Of a stretch of DNA of 64,000 nucleotides, positions 29,073 through 44,000 are shown one piece after another. Numbering within the stretch: position 1 is the first letter of the stretch; each line of letters starts with the position of its first letter. The position numbers and the translations under genes were made by a program. The stretch is from Plumapathes pennacea (lineage: Eukaryota > Cnidaria > Anthozoa > Antipatharia > Myriopathidae): NCBI GenBank assembly GCA_964036295.1, contig OZ038470.1:9515078-9579077 (forward strand). The letters run 5' to 3'. The notes beneath the pieces are model-generated. The model worked only from the letters and a program-made list of their open reading frames with translations. It was not told where the DNA came from and ran no database searches.

Positions 29073-32000
29073 CTATAAGAGACAAAGTTAAATTTATCCA
29101 CCCATACGTCCGAAATTGCAGTTACAAGGTGACTCCATACATGTTTTGAAGAGACTATTTCATAAACAAGAATGTTGCAACTTCAATTTTGAACCAGTGA
29201 ACATTAACATAAAATTAGTTCGCCAGATGAAGCGCCGATGTGATAGACAGCTGTCAGCTTAAGTGCATTTGTTCTACTCTGATTGGTTTGCAAAGGAACT
29301 GGAATGATTTGAAACCCGAAAAGGTTGTCTGGTCCATATATTGTCACGTGACCTCACAGAACTATCGTGTTTTAAACTGAAAATACTCAAATGCTCTTGG
29401 TTTTACGATTTAAATGACTGGTGACCGTAAAATTATATAAACATGCTGATATGTAATGTATCAAAAACAAGCACGAGTATTTCAAGGAAAGGGATGCGGG
29501 ACATAAAACTGCGTGCACATGAGTAAGTCGGGTAATTGCGGGACATTTGTCGACCAGTGTGCTGTCAAACATCGTGCTTGACGGACTTGACCTCCATGCT
29601 GTGTCGTCAACATGATACGTAAAATGCTTGATAATTTAGCTTCTACTTTTTGTTTTCTCTCGTTATATTATTATTTTGCATCGCATTCCCATGTGCTCAA
29701 CGCAACTCGTCGCTCTCTGCACGGTTGAAAAGTAACAATTTCCAAACTATAAGAATAATCGTCGGTTATAAATCTGCCAACTGGTGTAAGGCGGCTGTTT
29801 TCGGCAGGGTCTCTCCACATCTCCCAAAGCTCTGGATGACTTACTACAGGGCAATATTGATACTGCACTCTCCCATTAGGAATTTTTGCCCATACTACAC
29901 AATTTTTCCGTAGTGCTGCAGACGTTTTTTTTCTTTCTTCTTTTTTTTTTGTCAAACAAAGTTGTTCACAACTGAGGTATGACAGTGCTGCACCCTTCAC
30001 ATACGGTACACGATAATTGGTTAAGACTTGAGTTGGAAGAACAATATAATCTGTGCAGGCTCTCGTTCCCCATTCCTCCATCACGTCTTTCTCCGAGCCA
30101 AAAGAACCTGTCTGCAGGCTAAGTTTGGAATATTTACACGTTACACGTTACGTGATTGATGGAATGACAAGGGAGATCACAAGTAAATTGCATACTTAAA
30201 ATGTCAAGGATTAAGGACTGTGATTGCAAGCACTACCGACGGAGGATTGTAATTTGCAATTATGTGCAGACATATAATTTGCTGTATTCATGTTTAAGAT
30301 TACAGTTGGCTAACCTTCAGCCCCTCCAGCTGCACATTCGGCGGCCCTTCAGAAGTGTAGGGATCAAGAGCTACCAACTTAATCTCCACATCAGTCAGAA
30401 CCTCGTACACTTCGTCCTTTATTTGATCAAATTTTTCCAACCTGCTTGCCACCTTGGTTTGTTGTTTGATTAACTCGTCGACTTCACGGTAGAGATTTTC
30501 CCAGCGACACCGTGCACTGCTCACTCCCAGCTCAACGTCGCTTCCCAAGGCAGGCTGACTATTAAGATATTTGTTCCTTTTCACTATTCGTTCCATTTGC
30601 GGTTTGTGCGCAGAGATATCCTTTAAAAACATCTGAGGAGCATATAATAAATATATAATAGTATAATAGTTAGACCAGAATACTTATCGTAACAACGGTC
30701 TATCTTTAATAAATTTTGGTGTGAACCATTCTCAATCGATCGTATCGACGGGTGTGCAAATGTATCAATTACCTTATCACAAAAAGCCCACAATGGACAA
30801 TGGATAAACAACAAAAGGGTGTCCTTAAAGTTGCTTGTGTTAACGTGAACAAATGCAGAATTTCACATTATTTGCCAAAACGTATTCCCGAATAAAGACA
30901 CATTTGTTGCTTACTGGCACCTTCCCGTTCGTTTTGGAGCTGTTTCATACCTTGGCGCTTACTACAATATCTATTACAAATACTAACAAATGTAACAGAG
31001 TGAAACTGTGAACACTCAGTGCCTTGGTTGACGAACGCGTCCGCCAAAAAGTTAATCTTCCCCGAGGTCTCTTGTCATTCGCCGACGTTCATAAAAAGAC
31101 ACCATCGAGCAGTTCCATAAATGAAGAATTCCGCCATACAGCACGCTGTATTCAAAGGCTGCGAGTATTAATATGGGTTATCCATGGTGATGTATTGATA
31201 ATTTGTATCACTGAAAAGCGTCTCGAAAATACCAAGCGAGTGAACATATCGTATGCATAAATCTGCCTAGAAAATATACTATTAGTGACCTTACTGGCAA
31301 ATTCCTTACAATCCACTCAACTAGGCCTCGCTTTCACGAGCGCCACAAGCGCAAGCATAAGGTCCTTGTTTCACAGTGAAAAACAAGTTGAACGCAAGCG
31401 TAAGCTCAAAGATCAAAAATATGTTGTTCCTTATGCTTGCGTTATGTCGCGTCAAGCTTGTTTTCACTGTGAAATAAGAACTCTTCTGTTTGTGCTGCTG
31501 TCTGTGCTTGCGTCTGTCACTCGTGAAAATGAGGCTTTATCTATCTTTGAAGTAATGAAGGGAAAATAAAGAACTTTTGGAGAAGATTGCCTTTTGGCGA
31601 ACGGATTACGTCAATCAGGACACCGAGCGGTGGAGTTTCTTATTTCTTGATTAGATTTGTTTAATATTCACTACACATAGCCAGCGTGGAGGTGCAGAAA
31701 AACTCCCAAACGCACCAAATGCAAGCAACAAATACGTTTACTAAGAAATAAGTGTGGCAAATAATGTGAAGTTCCGCAAGATTTGGAAGATCTGAGACGA
31801 CGTTTTGCTTCGTCACCCTCTCCTTCAAAAGTGTTACTCACAGTGGCCTGTCCTATACCATCCAACCAATCTCTTCAATAACCCCAATCACAATTATTGC
31901 TTTCGACATGGTAGAGACAATGAATAACATAAAATCGAAAGATCATTACCTCGTAATGTTTGAGGTAAGTATGAGGCGTTTGCAAAGTTTCTCTTGTGGA

Positions 32001-35000
32001 CTTCAGGGCATTCTCGGTCTCGTCCAGCCATTCTATGAATGTTCTGTAATCATTCCAGAACTCTGTACAGAGTACGACTCGCTCATCTGTGTGGCGTCGC
32101 AGTCTTGTCGTTTTTCTAGTCACATTCTTCCAACGACTTTCGAAACTTTCTTGAGTTGCCTTAAGAGACCCTTTGTCGCTTTCTGTCGGGCATGCGGCAT
32201 GGTCCCTCTGTAGTCGCTGATAAAAAGGTGAAAAATATTCCTTAACATAAACATAAACATAAACTATTTATAAAATAGCACTTGACTTCGTATATTTCAG
32301 TAACAAGTTTTGTCACGTGAAAATGCTGGGATTCAAGTTTGGTGTGGCATCTGCACGCATCATTAGAATTCATTGATGAGCAATCTCTGGACTAGAGCGA
32401 GACTCCCAAAAGTGATGAACTTGGCTTTTAAGGTATCAGGATACCCTCCGGACTTTGCCAGATTCGAAAAAAATTTTTTTGGCTTAACGAAATTATTACA
32501 TGTTTTACCTTGTGTTTCTGAAAACAAAATTTGGATACCTATTTTTTTCCTCGAGATATTTAAACGAAAGGATTTTATATTTCTCTTTCTCGCCGGAAAC
32601 TACCTGTCAACAGATCGTTTTATCTCCCGTAACTGCACAGCATGCGGCTTGCGCGTCAGTCATGCAAAACAATAAAGTACAAATTTTAGCCGCGCGACGG
32701 ATAACGCATGACTAACAGCAGTTCTGCAAGAATATCGAAATGCCGTAAGAAATATTTCCCTGTATGCCTTTGTGAACGCTTTCTTACGTTTAGAACGAGT
32801 TTGTCGTTTGCTTGAACTCATTCCGAATTCCAACTGTGGCTGCAAAAGGTTGAATTGGTGTTGAGTGCAACTGTGAAGCGAAAACTTACCCGAACGAAGC
32901 GTTGATGTCCGTAGTTATACACGGCGGTCTTTTGTGCTGCGTGTTTCAATTACCGACAAAATGCCTGGAAGGCCTCTATGCGAAAGCACTAACTGCGGTG
33001 TTTTGACAGATTGCTGACAGATGAGGCGATTATGTAAACAGGTTTCCGGATCCCTGGTCAGAATCTTTAAATGTGTTTTTCTCGGTGTTTTCAAATCGCG
33101 GAAAAGTGTTTCTTTCGGAAACCTGCATTTCAATGGATTTTAATCGATTGGCTTGAAACTTGGCAAATATGTGAATCAATATCAAAGCTACAAAAAGGTG
33201 TCTCCAATTTTAATTCTTTTTTTTTGTTCGGAAGATATGTCCGCTTTTGTCTTGCGCGTAGCTAGAAATATGATCGGCCAACTTTAAAAGTCAATAACTT
33301 TGTATATGGACAAGATATCAAAATTCGGAGACACCTTTTTTTTCTTCATTGTGTCAACATTAGGCTGAAACAATAAATAATCAAATCGGGTAAAATCTGA
33401 GTGACATTAGGCTTTTTGAATGAGGCAAGGTCAAAATTCACTCGGAAGCTGATAACTTTCTTTCTTTAGCAAATTCAAAAAATATAATGCTTTACCCTAA
33501 ATCTATGATTGTTGAGCTTTCAGAAAATATATACTTTATTATTAGTTAAATGTAACGCTAGCGCGAAAAATGGGTTTGAACGCATGTCGTTCACGAGGGT
33601 ATCCTGATACCTTAACACGTTTCTCAAATGAAAACTGATTTGAACTGAAGTTCGAACAAGGATTGAGCGGAAAATCCGTCTTTAGCAAAGACGTAAAGTA
33701 CAAAGCCTTTGAAAACAAAAGCAGAGACCAGAAATTGCTGCCACAAAAGGATGTTTTAACAGAGTATCAAAAGCAAAAGTGGGCACAGCAGACAACTGAT
33801 GTCCGCCAAAACAACAGCACTTGAAACTAGCGGCTTTAAGGCATCTGATCTGAGGACAATAAACTCTCGATCGCAATGCTGTTTTGTGTTAAACCCGGGT
33901 ACTTAATCAGAAAATGACAAGCACAAAGATCTGCAGTCGCTGGAAATTGAACAATCACCGTGACAAATTGTAAGTACGTTTATATTCTATCTCATATCCT
34001 GTGACTCGATCATTAAAGAAAATAATAAAATCTGCATGCTGACCATTTTCTCCAGAAGTATTGTTTTTAATACGCTTCTGTCGCCAGTTTGGGCTAGTGT
34101 ATTTGCTCAGCGCAATTCGGAACTTCGGGTTACATTTAGTGAGATGGAGTTACTGCATGTTTTCTTTCAAGATCAAAAAATTCAGCTGGAACTGCAACTG
34201 TCTAATTCGAGAAATGCAGCTGCGATTTGACTGGGCTGGCGATTGCAACGAGAATCCTTGACGAGCCCTTCGAAGGATGACTAGGTTTGAAGCACGGGTA
34301 CAATTTGAAGCAAACCCTTTGGGTCGATTTTTTAAACAAATTCTAACTTAGACATGGTTTATCGCTAAATCAAAGTTTAAAAGGACGCTGTAAAACAGGG
34401 TTAGTAAAACGTTAAATTGCATTTTTAGAACATGGATCGATAACAAAATAATTGTCGATAACAATTTGCCTCGTCTGTGAAGGCCCTAAAATAGAAGTAC
34501 AAAGATAACAGCTTACACCACAAAGTCGGAGCACTGTATGCATGTCGGCTGCATGCTTTTCCACTTCCGTTTCCATTTGCTGAAAACACACAAATACAAA
34601 AATTACACCATCGTAGCGAGAACAAGTAAACAAATAATGTGAAAATGCCAACATTAGTAGTCAAGAAAATAAAAAGGAGCAACTAAGACCCAGTTCAGAC
34701 ACCCTTACTTACATGCGCCAAACCTAATGAAATGCAAATTAGGTCAAACAATACTTAATGATCATTCGCATTTGGTTCGGCGCATTTGAGGAGAGGCGTC
34801 TGAACCAGGCCTAAGGTAAATGTTGCATAACACAGCATAAGTCTGAGACCTTTATTGCGGCTAGCTTCTTCTGCAGCCCATGCAGTTCAGAACAGTCTTC
34901 AGTTTCAAACATCGTCAGCCAGTCCTCGACCTCCGTCATCCAAGAGTTGAGCTGCTTGAGTTGTATCTCGAGCAGCTTCAGGCTGTACTTGGTCTCCTCC

Positions 35001-38000
35001 GCCTTTTTGTACGTGATTCCAAGCTGCTGGCACAGAGAACGCCAGCGATCGTTTACCTTCTTTTGTCTATCTGCGACTACACTTGCATACGGGGTGCCAC
35101 TGGCGTGGCTGATCACACGATAGGCTGCTTCGTTCATGTTGGAACGCACCAATTCGTGGCTTTCGATGTCAGCTACATACACCTGCCAATAACGAATGGG
35201 TAAAAAGACAATTTAGAGCTGGAAACAGTGAGAATAAACGGAAATGGTTTAAACCCAGGAGTATCAGCTGCTCGCTCTAAAAAAATTAAAAATACTCAAC
35301 GAGTATATAGAGGATATTACACGGCGGCGCGAAGATATGAATTTTATTTTTGAGTGGTAAAAACAATATTTTATGAACGAGTACTTCGTGAGTGAGTAAA
35401 ATATTGTTTTTACCACGAGAAAATAAAATCCATATCTTCAAGCCACCGTGTAATTTTCTTTTTATTATATTAGACACGAATGTTTTACGAGAAATTGCAC
35501 AAACAACCGTGCAAAAGCGGCAAATGATGCCAACGATGTTGGTACTCCCAACAAGAGCAGCCTTTGTTTTACCGAAATGTTGACTCAATCTTTTCTTCGA
35601 AGTCAAGTGCTACACGCAAAGGAAGGAGAAAAAAAAAGGTGTTATACTTTTGAGTTGAAAAAAGACTCGATTTGCGTGACGCTGTACGTATTTCCCACGG
35701 CCAGCACGTCAAATTAATTCATACAGTCTGCCAAGCACGTTCTCATAATTTAATACTTAAAATTAAAATTTGAATTTATTCTGCTCTCGACCCAACTAAC
35801 GCCGCGAGCTCACTGGCAACGCCAGTCTAGTTTACTCTACTGCATGCACCAGACTCAGGCATCCATATTTAATGAGCTCGAATTGTTTTGTATGTGAACC
35901 CGCTAAAAACAGCATATGAAGATCTGTTGTACAACCGAGTTCTTTCAAAGGCGAGGGAGACAAAGTGTGGTTGGACAAATTTAACCGAGTCGCTAAAGTG
36001 AATGATTGGAACAAACAGAAAAAGCTTGATTTATTGTCCGTGTACCTCGATGGGACAGCAGATGAAGTCTACCGGGACTTGGATGACGACGAGAAAGTAG
36101 ATTGGAAAACTCTCACGTCAAATCTCGAGCAACGATTTGACCCAGGGCCATGCCCGGACATGTTTGAAACCGAGTTATGCACCAAGAAAAGGGCCGAAGG
36201 AGAGACACTGTCAGACCTAGGACATGTCATCAGGACTTTGACTCGGAAAGCTTATCCTACGGAGAAAGCTGAAATGAGGGACCGGCTGGCCAGAACTCAG
36301 AGACATTCCATGACAACAGAATAGTGGACAGTGGCAATACACCAGCAACAATAATGGCTGCTGGGAATGTGGTGGGGAACATTTCCGCAGAGACTGCCCA
36401 AGATACCAACCAGGCAAACCCAAGAGGGCGGCAAACCCAAGAGGGCGGGCCGGGTAGACTGGGCGTCAGTCAGGAATCAAGCCCATAAAGAGACCCAAAC
36501 TGTAAGTAAAGATGAACATGCAGCTTCACTCAATCACTCACTGTATGTCAATGGTATGGTAGCCGGGATAAATATGTTAATCGACTTGGGAGCCACAATC
36601 TCCCTCCTACATGTTGATGTGTGGAAGGAAATCCAAACAAAGTGTTCAAAGCAACTCGAACACCTGAATACACATATAAGATCTGTGAGTGGGAATGGCC
36701 TAAAGGCACTGGGTCACGTGTGCCTCCCAATTTGTGTGGGAAAGTTTACCACCGAACACAAATTTGTGGTTGTCAAAACAATGACATCATGTCTCATTGG
36801 GACTATGAACACTAGAACAGTCGTTAATGTTTTTTTCTTATCAGTTCACTTCCAGTATGTTCGCTCTTAGTTGTATGTGACTCACACTAGGAGAAGAGTG
36901 ATGTGATATAAAGGACTGGACACTAAAGATGATGCAATTAGGTGCATGCGCGAGAGGGTGACAGAGTGAGAGCACGAGTCGTGTTGTGAAGTTCTAAAAG
37001 TATCTGAATTTAACACTAAAACAGCATCTAAATTTCAAGTGCTGTTCCCTTTGCGGAGTATTTTCTTCGGCTCGTTTTTTCTCCTGAAGTTCCCGATTTG
37101 CTTTCAAGCACTGTTCTCTTTGAAGAGTATTTCTTCGGCCCGTTTTTTCTCCTGAAGTTCCCGATTTGCTTTCAAGCGTTGTTCTCTTTGCAGAGTCGTC
37201 TGCATTACCCGCTTCAGTTCATGTCGCTTTTGATCGGCATTCATGCGCTGTTTTCTTTGCGGAGTCGTTTCTTCGGCACACTTCTGTTTATGATGCTGTC
37301 GATCATAACAGGATTGTCGCCTTTTCTCGAGACAAATTTGGCGCTGTTTTCTCGTTTCACAATTTCGCCTTGCTCGTGCCTGTTCCCTTCTTATTTGAAG
37401 ACGAGCTTTGCGAAACTGTTGTTTCAAGTTTTTCAGTTAAGGTTTCCATTTTCGTGGACGCAGCTACAATATTGTTGCCTCGTTCAATCTAAATGCTTCG
37501 TTCAAATCTAATTTCTCTTATTCCGAGTAAAACTACAGGGCACGTGCTCAATCCAGCCTTTGTTATTGGTTAGCAGGGTAACCACGCCTAAAGTCGTACG
37601 CCAGACAGACAGACTGACTGACAGACAAACATTAAATTTCAAGATGGCGACTCGCTTGGTGTCCCCAAGTAAGGCAATGTTACTGCATTAGCGTCGTGAT
37701 TATTTCCCTCACTTCGTTCGGGGATTAAATTTGAACCCAAGTTCCGACGAATTCCTATGCGAAAGTGTTCACTTTGAGAAATATTTAGCCCGTAAGGATT
37801 ATTTATGTTTATTTGGGTGAACGTTTCGACTTGAAAAGATGCTTAGAAGAATGAAGAAGTACACGCAAAGCCACCAGGACATCAGCAACAAAAGCCCCAA
37901 AACAAACCTGAAACACTGTGTCACCTTGGTCATCTGAGCTGCTGAGGAATGATTCCTCTAGCTCCTGCGAGACTAAGGATTCTATGGTAGCCATCCACTC

Positions 38001-41000
38001 ACAAAGCGAGCCATGAATCTGGTTGAACTGACAATAGGCATCAAGTATATCAGGTGTTGACTCAATAATAGATAAGAGATGTTTGCCCAGGGACTCCCAC
38101 TGAGACGACATCGACAACACTTGCTTGTTGATGCGCTCTGAGTCATACTCATCTGTTGAACTTCTCAGTATTTCCGCTTTCTCGGTGACAGAAACAAACT
38201 GCGCCTTTCTTCCTTCCATCTCAACAGAAACATCCTGCAAAAAATAAAAATAAGATAAACAAATAAATAAATAAACAAATAAATAATGTCATATGACCCA
38301 TCTGGACCCTTTCACGTCATTCTATGTAATTTGACTGGGAGCTGATGAGAACAGGTCCGGACGGGTTGACGTGAGTCGGTCCGAAAAAAGCCATCAAAAA
38401 CGCTATTGAAAAACGCTTAAAACGTCACCGACACGAGCATAGCAGAGCCTTTCATCGAAAGCGGCTTATTTGTAAAAATGCCGCTTGTGAAAGTTCCAGG
38501 TACTATACACTTGCGTGAATATTATTTTGGGTTTACTTACAAACCGAACCATACGATCGAGACCACGATACAAAGCGTTCGGTACGCTGCCACAACTCCA
38601 GCCACAACTAAACAAAGAATTTGACTAAACGAAGACTCCAGAGAGTCCTTCTCTTCGTCAAAAAGATGACCCAACTTATCCAAGAAGACTTTGAAGTTGC
38701 ACGGGCCTAAACAAAATCCGGTGATTCATGTCCAGGCAAGTCTTCATAACTACTGCCATCGTCATAATTAAATGCGAAATGTCGAAAATCTTGAGTGGTA
38801 TAAGACGTCGAGCTGAAGTGAACACGGTAACCAAGGTATAGTTATCCAGCTTGTGTTCCTTCCTGAACACTGAACATCAAGGAAATACGGATCCAGACCT
38901 TGTTCTCTGATACTCATAGATACTCCAATCGTTGCCACGAATTTCAAAAAACCTGGTTCCCTGGTTCCCTGCTTCCAAATCATATGGCAGATTTTCATTC
39001 AATGAAACGGCGCAATATACGTTCTGTGCAACTAACAACTCAGGTGATTCATTTCAACCACATCTTTCGTACAAGTTTTCATAAATGAGCCTCTCTTGAC
39101 AACGTTGTCTTTTATTCAAACAAACTCACAAGCTTCCATTAGTTGTTTGGTTAACGCACGCGTCATTTGACACGCTTCATTTATTCATCAGTCCCCCTCC
39201 TTTTTTTTACCCAAAAAATAAAATACTTAAGCAGATCGGTTCCTACGAATGACCTCGAGCCAAATAATTCCCCACTCACTCAGTCAGCAAACACATACTA
39301 CGAACCATCCTGTGACAAATAACATTCAGATTTCACTTCAGGTGGCTCATAATAGTTCCAGGAAATGACTTGCTGTTTAGTTTAATCGGCATTTACTTTC
39401 TCAAAAAGGTTTTGTCTATGGCATTGCGTTCTTATGAAGAGTGTGTTCTCGTAAATTTTGAGCAGATATCGGTTACCATGACGACACAACGTCAGCTGTT
39501 GTGAGTGATATAAAAGCGGGAAAAATTAGTTATATTCATATTCCTTAGCTAAACGCTTTGGAAAACTATATCAAAGCGGAAACGGAAGTAAAAAAGCTGT
39601 CAGCAATCAGCTGTCAAAATTTGATGCAAGACGAGTTTGTACAAAGCCTCCAATTTCATTCATGAATTGTCACAGCGAGCCGCTCCAGCGGCTTTGAGTT
39701 TTTCCTCCGTTTTTCAGTCGTTGAACAGTGAATAATCTAACCAGAACCTGTATGCGATGGGAAGTATTGCACTGAAAGAAATCTTGGATGTCCAACTGAG
39801 TTTACGGACGACATTGAGGATCATGATAAGGAAGCCTAAAAGTTGTGTGGAAAAGTATTGCTCCCGAATTAATTGTTTTACAATGGAAGTACTACATGTC
39901 TGGCCTGAGAAACAATATCAGCCCGATTCGTGAAAGAGTGTAATCTTTACGGTGAGTCATTTTGAGACTTTGGACTAAAGTATGCCGTGTGCAGGGTGAA
40001 AGCAATATGGCAACGGGAAAAGTACACAATGTTCATCAGTGGACGTTCAGTTATGCCTGATTTTTCTTATTCATTGTTTACTAACATTTTTTATCGTTTC
40101 ATAAGTTGTGATTTTCCTACCGAATTACAGTTGCAAAGTGAATTTTATGCAATGGAGTTCACGTTCAGCTAGTTTTTTCAGCTGTGTTGTGCTTTTGACT
40201 TGTTTCTAGTCAGACTGACAACATTATAAGTCAAGAAATTGAAGGAAAAAAATAAAAATGTTTTTTACCGGGCTTGGTTGGTCCAAAAAGGGAAAAATTT
40301 TGCCCTCGGCATTGATACAGACTGAGGCAACAACTATATCCGGCACAGTTTTCCTTTATTACGGACCTCCTGCCCGGTAAATAAACTATATTTCTCGAAG
40401 GTGGGAAAAGTTTCTTGTGTTTGCCAGGTATTTGTGTCGCACATGTCCCTTGTGTGTTCGATGTGTTATTCGGAGTCAGATTTTCGATGCGGAAGACGAG
40501 TGGGCCAAGATGATGAAATTTCGACTAACTCGGTGTTCGTGCGTCAAAAAACTATTTCGAGCCACCTTAAACCATCTCAGTTTCACCTCTGGGAGTGTAA
40601 CTAAAAACTGCAGGCTATATAACATTTTTCCACTCAAAATTGCCCATAACCTATTGACACTGGACAGCAAGTATAATTCAACCCCAAATATTCATAAAAC
40701 ATAGAAATTACACGGTATTAAAAGAAAGTCAGTGTTGTTATACTAGTGGCGTAAAGAACATTTTGGAGGGCATTTCCCATCAACGTTTTCTTTATATGGC
40801 CTACAGTTTTGCGCCTGTTGCTTTGTGAGGTCGAAAAATATTGTCTGTAAAACTGAGCAGTAATAGGTGAAAACTGCATCTGCTTTTGCAGGCTTGCTGA
40901 TACACCGTGTAATACCAGCTCTTAAGGGAACTACAGTCTGAAAACGGTAAAAAATGTTTAAACGCTTCTGGAACTAAGGGAAAAAGAGCTACAACCACCA

Positions 41001-44000
41001 AACTCGGCCATGTTTATGAATGCTCTATAGAGATGATAAGTGTGACTTCAGAGTTGGTTTAAGTCAATTCACAAACGTGTATAATATTTAACCGTTAAGT
41101 GCCGATTGCGTTACTTAAAGCCGTTTTGTCACATTGTGTGCTTAGGAACTGTATTCTGCCTGATATAAGAGCATCATGCAGTGCAGCAAGCGTACGATAC
41201 GTGTTTCAGACCTTGGAGAGAACAGTTGCATTCTTTTTAGTAGCCGGTGCCATATTCTCGAGTGAAATTTGATTCTTTGTTTGACCTCGTCTGGCCCAGT
41301 TTGTCATTACTCCCATCAATACTCCACAGTAAAATGCTAAATAAGAAACATTCAAGACATTTTCAACAAAACTGTAAACGCGATATGTTTGACTAACGTT
41401 AGGTAAATCTTTCAATGCATTTTTTACTAATTTCACGACAGCATTTTTGTGTTTAGAACATTACTACCTTAAGAGTCAAACAAATGATTTGAATCTAATT
41501 ATCTCTTTTGTTGTCGTTCAGTGGAGTTTTGTTGTTTTTCCTTCTATACGAGGGAAACATTAAGCAGATTATGCACCAATATGGGCTTTAGATATAACTA
41601 TTCACGGTAATACACTTTTCCAGTTTTTAACTGTTTTAAAACGGCCGAATTTGACAACAAACAACGGAGTATTGTCTGGTGTAATGTTGAGCAATCTCCG
41701 TCTGACGTCACACGAACAGTTGTCGCCGCCATGACGCGGCTATTTGCAAGCTGTATGGAGCAACAAATCATACGTGAGGGGTACCCCAGGGCAAAGGGCT
41801 GCCCCGGGGTACCCCCCACGTACGATTTCTTGCTCTAAACATGGCGGCAAAACCCGAAATCCTTTCTACGGCCCGCAAAACGGTCAAAAACGTGAATAAA
41901 CCTAAAAAGCCACTTCAAGTCATAAAGAGATGATACCACGAGACCGTCGGTAACTTTCACGCGTGCTCCAAGTCGCATCGAACTGACCTCCAATCGAATA
42001 GCATGAAAAAAGTGCATCGAACGTGAGCGAAATACGATTTTGGCTGGCATTGAAGGTATTTCAACTAATTGGACTTTTATTTTAACCTGCAAATTTGATC
42101 TGCAAATTTGATCTGCAGATTTAACCTGCAAATTTAACCTGCATATTTGACCCGCAAATTTAATCTGCAGCCAAGCATGTCAACCTGCAATCCGCGGATT
42201 GTCCTGTCCGTTCACGAGACGCTTTGAATTTTATGAGCGCTTCGAATAAATCGAATTCTCTGTTCTGTGTGAAAGTTTCAAGCCAATAGGAGAAAAACTA
42301 AGGGAGTTAGAAGGGTTTTTGTTTTGAAGGTCACGTCCCCGCGTCCCCAAGGTCACGTCCCGGCGTCCCCAAGGTCACGTCCCCACGTCCCCAAGGTCAC
42401 GTCCCCGCGTCCCCGTCCCCACATCCCCGTCCCCATTTTGGCAACAGCCCCTAACGTGGGCCCTATATTTTCTGCTAGCGGACAGTTTCTCGTTTCTAAC
42501 CTTAAACGGCGATTTTACTTTTTGCGGAACAAACACAATCATGGTAAAAATTGTTGGGACGATTTCAAGTTTACCCCCTGCCCCCCCCATTCAATGTTGG
42601 GTAGTTGAGCATGGTTCGGCTTATAGCTGCACCACGGGCCAACATTGAATGGAGGGGAGGGGGAGGGGCTCGAAAACAAGAAATATGAGACTCCCATAGG
42701 TTGTAAGGATTTACATTGTGCTCCGGATGTGTGTAAGTGGAGCGTCCCAACGACTTTTGACCATGATTGTAGGTTGACTGCGTCGGCGTGGTGGAAGACA
42801 AACTGGTGTATCAACTGTGTGTTGATGAGGGTAAGAGACAATAGCTGACGTTTCGAGCACTAGCCCTTCGTCAGAGCGAATAAGAGGATTATGGGTAAAC
42901 TCCGTTTAAAAGGGGATTAAGGAAGAAACTTACTTCAGAGGAAACTTAATAATTTTAATTTGGCTGTTGTGAAAAGCAGCCAATCAGAAAATATGGTCAA
43001 AGGTTATGGAGCTACGAGAAAGAGAACCGCTCGTTAATTCCTGCGGGAGATAAGGTGCCAATTTTGAAAATCAGATGCTGTTCTGTGCACTTGCGGGGAT
43101 TCGGTGTTGCCTTGGTGAAGAGATGGGCTGAAAATGGTCATGTTTTGTGGGAATGACCAGGCTGATTAAAATGCCGAGCTACTGGTTTGGAGACGTCCTG
43201 GCTGTTGTTTTTCACATCAAAAAGATGTTCGCGGAAACGATCTCCCAACCTCCGTCCTGTTTCGCCAATGTAAAGCTGGTTGCAGCTGGTGCACCGTATG
43301 CAGTAGATGACATTGCGGGAAGTGAAGTCGAAATGATCGGTGATTTGGGTGGAGTTCTTAGGGCTGGAAATTGAAATGGTGTTTGTGATGAACGGACATG
43401 CTTCACCGCTTGCGTGAGCAATTGAATCCCAGGGGGGGGGGGGGGGGTACTCCCATATATAAGCCATATAGGTATGTGCCGCCCCAAAGGGTATCGTTTT
43501 CAAGCATTTTTAGTCTGAAATAGGGTATCGATTTTGCCTTTTTGGTCTGAAATAGGGTATCGATTTTGTCTTTTTGATCTGGGATAGGTATGATTTTAAC
43601 AGAAAAATGTCGCCGCGGACATTGCATGGCAAATGGAAAACACAGAGCGGAAATCGTTGCAAAAGAACAAAAAATCTCTAAACAAAGGTCTGAAATAGGG
43701 TATACATTTTGGAGTCAGGTCTGAAATAGGGTATAGAAAATCAGGTATTTTGGTCTAAAATAGGGTAAGGGTTTTCAGGACCGGGTGGCACACCCCCGTC
43801 CAAAATTATAATGAGTGCCCCCCAGGAATTAAATGTGCCAGGTTCAAGTTCTGTGGGTAAAGAGCCTTTGACTAGGGAATTGTGCAAGCTCTTGTCTCGT
43901 TTGAATGAGAGAGTGGTGGTTTTTCGAAAATTGTGGCAGTATCAGGATCGGATTGAAGTAATTTAAATTTTTTAAGAATAATTTCTTTGACTCAAAGATT

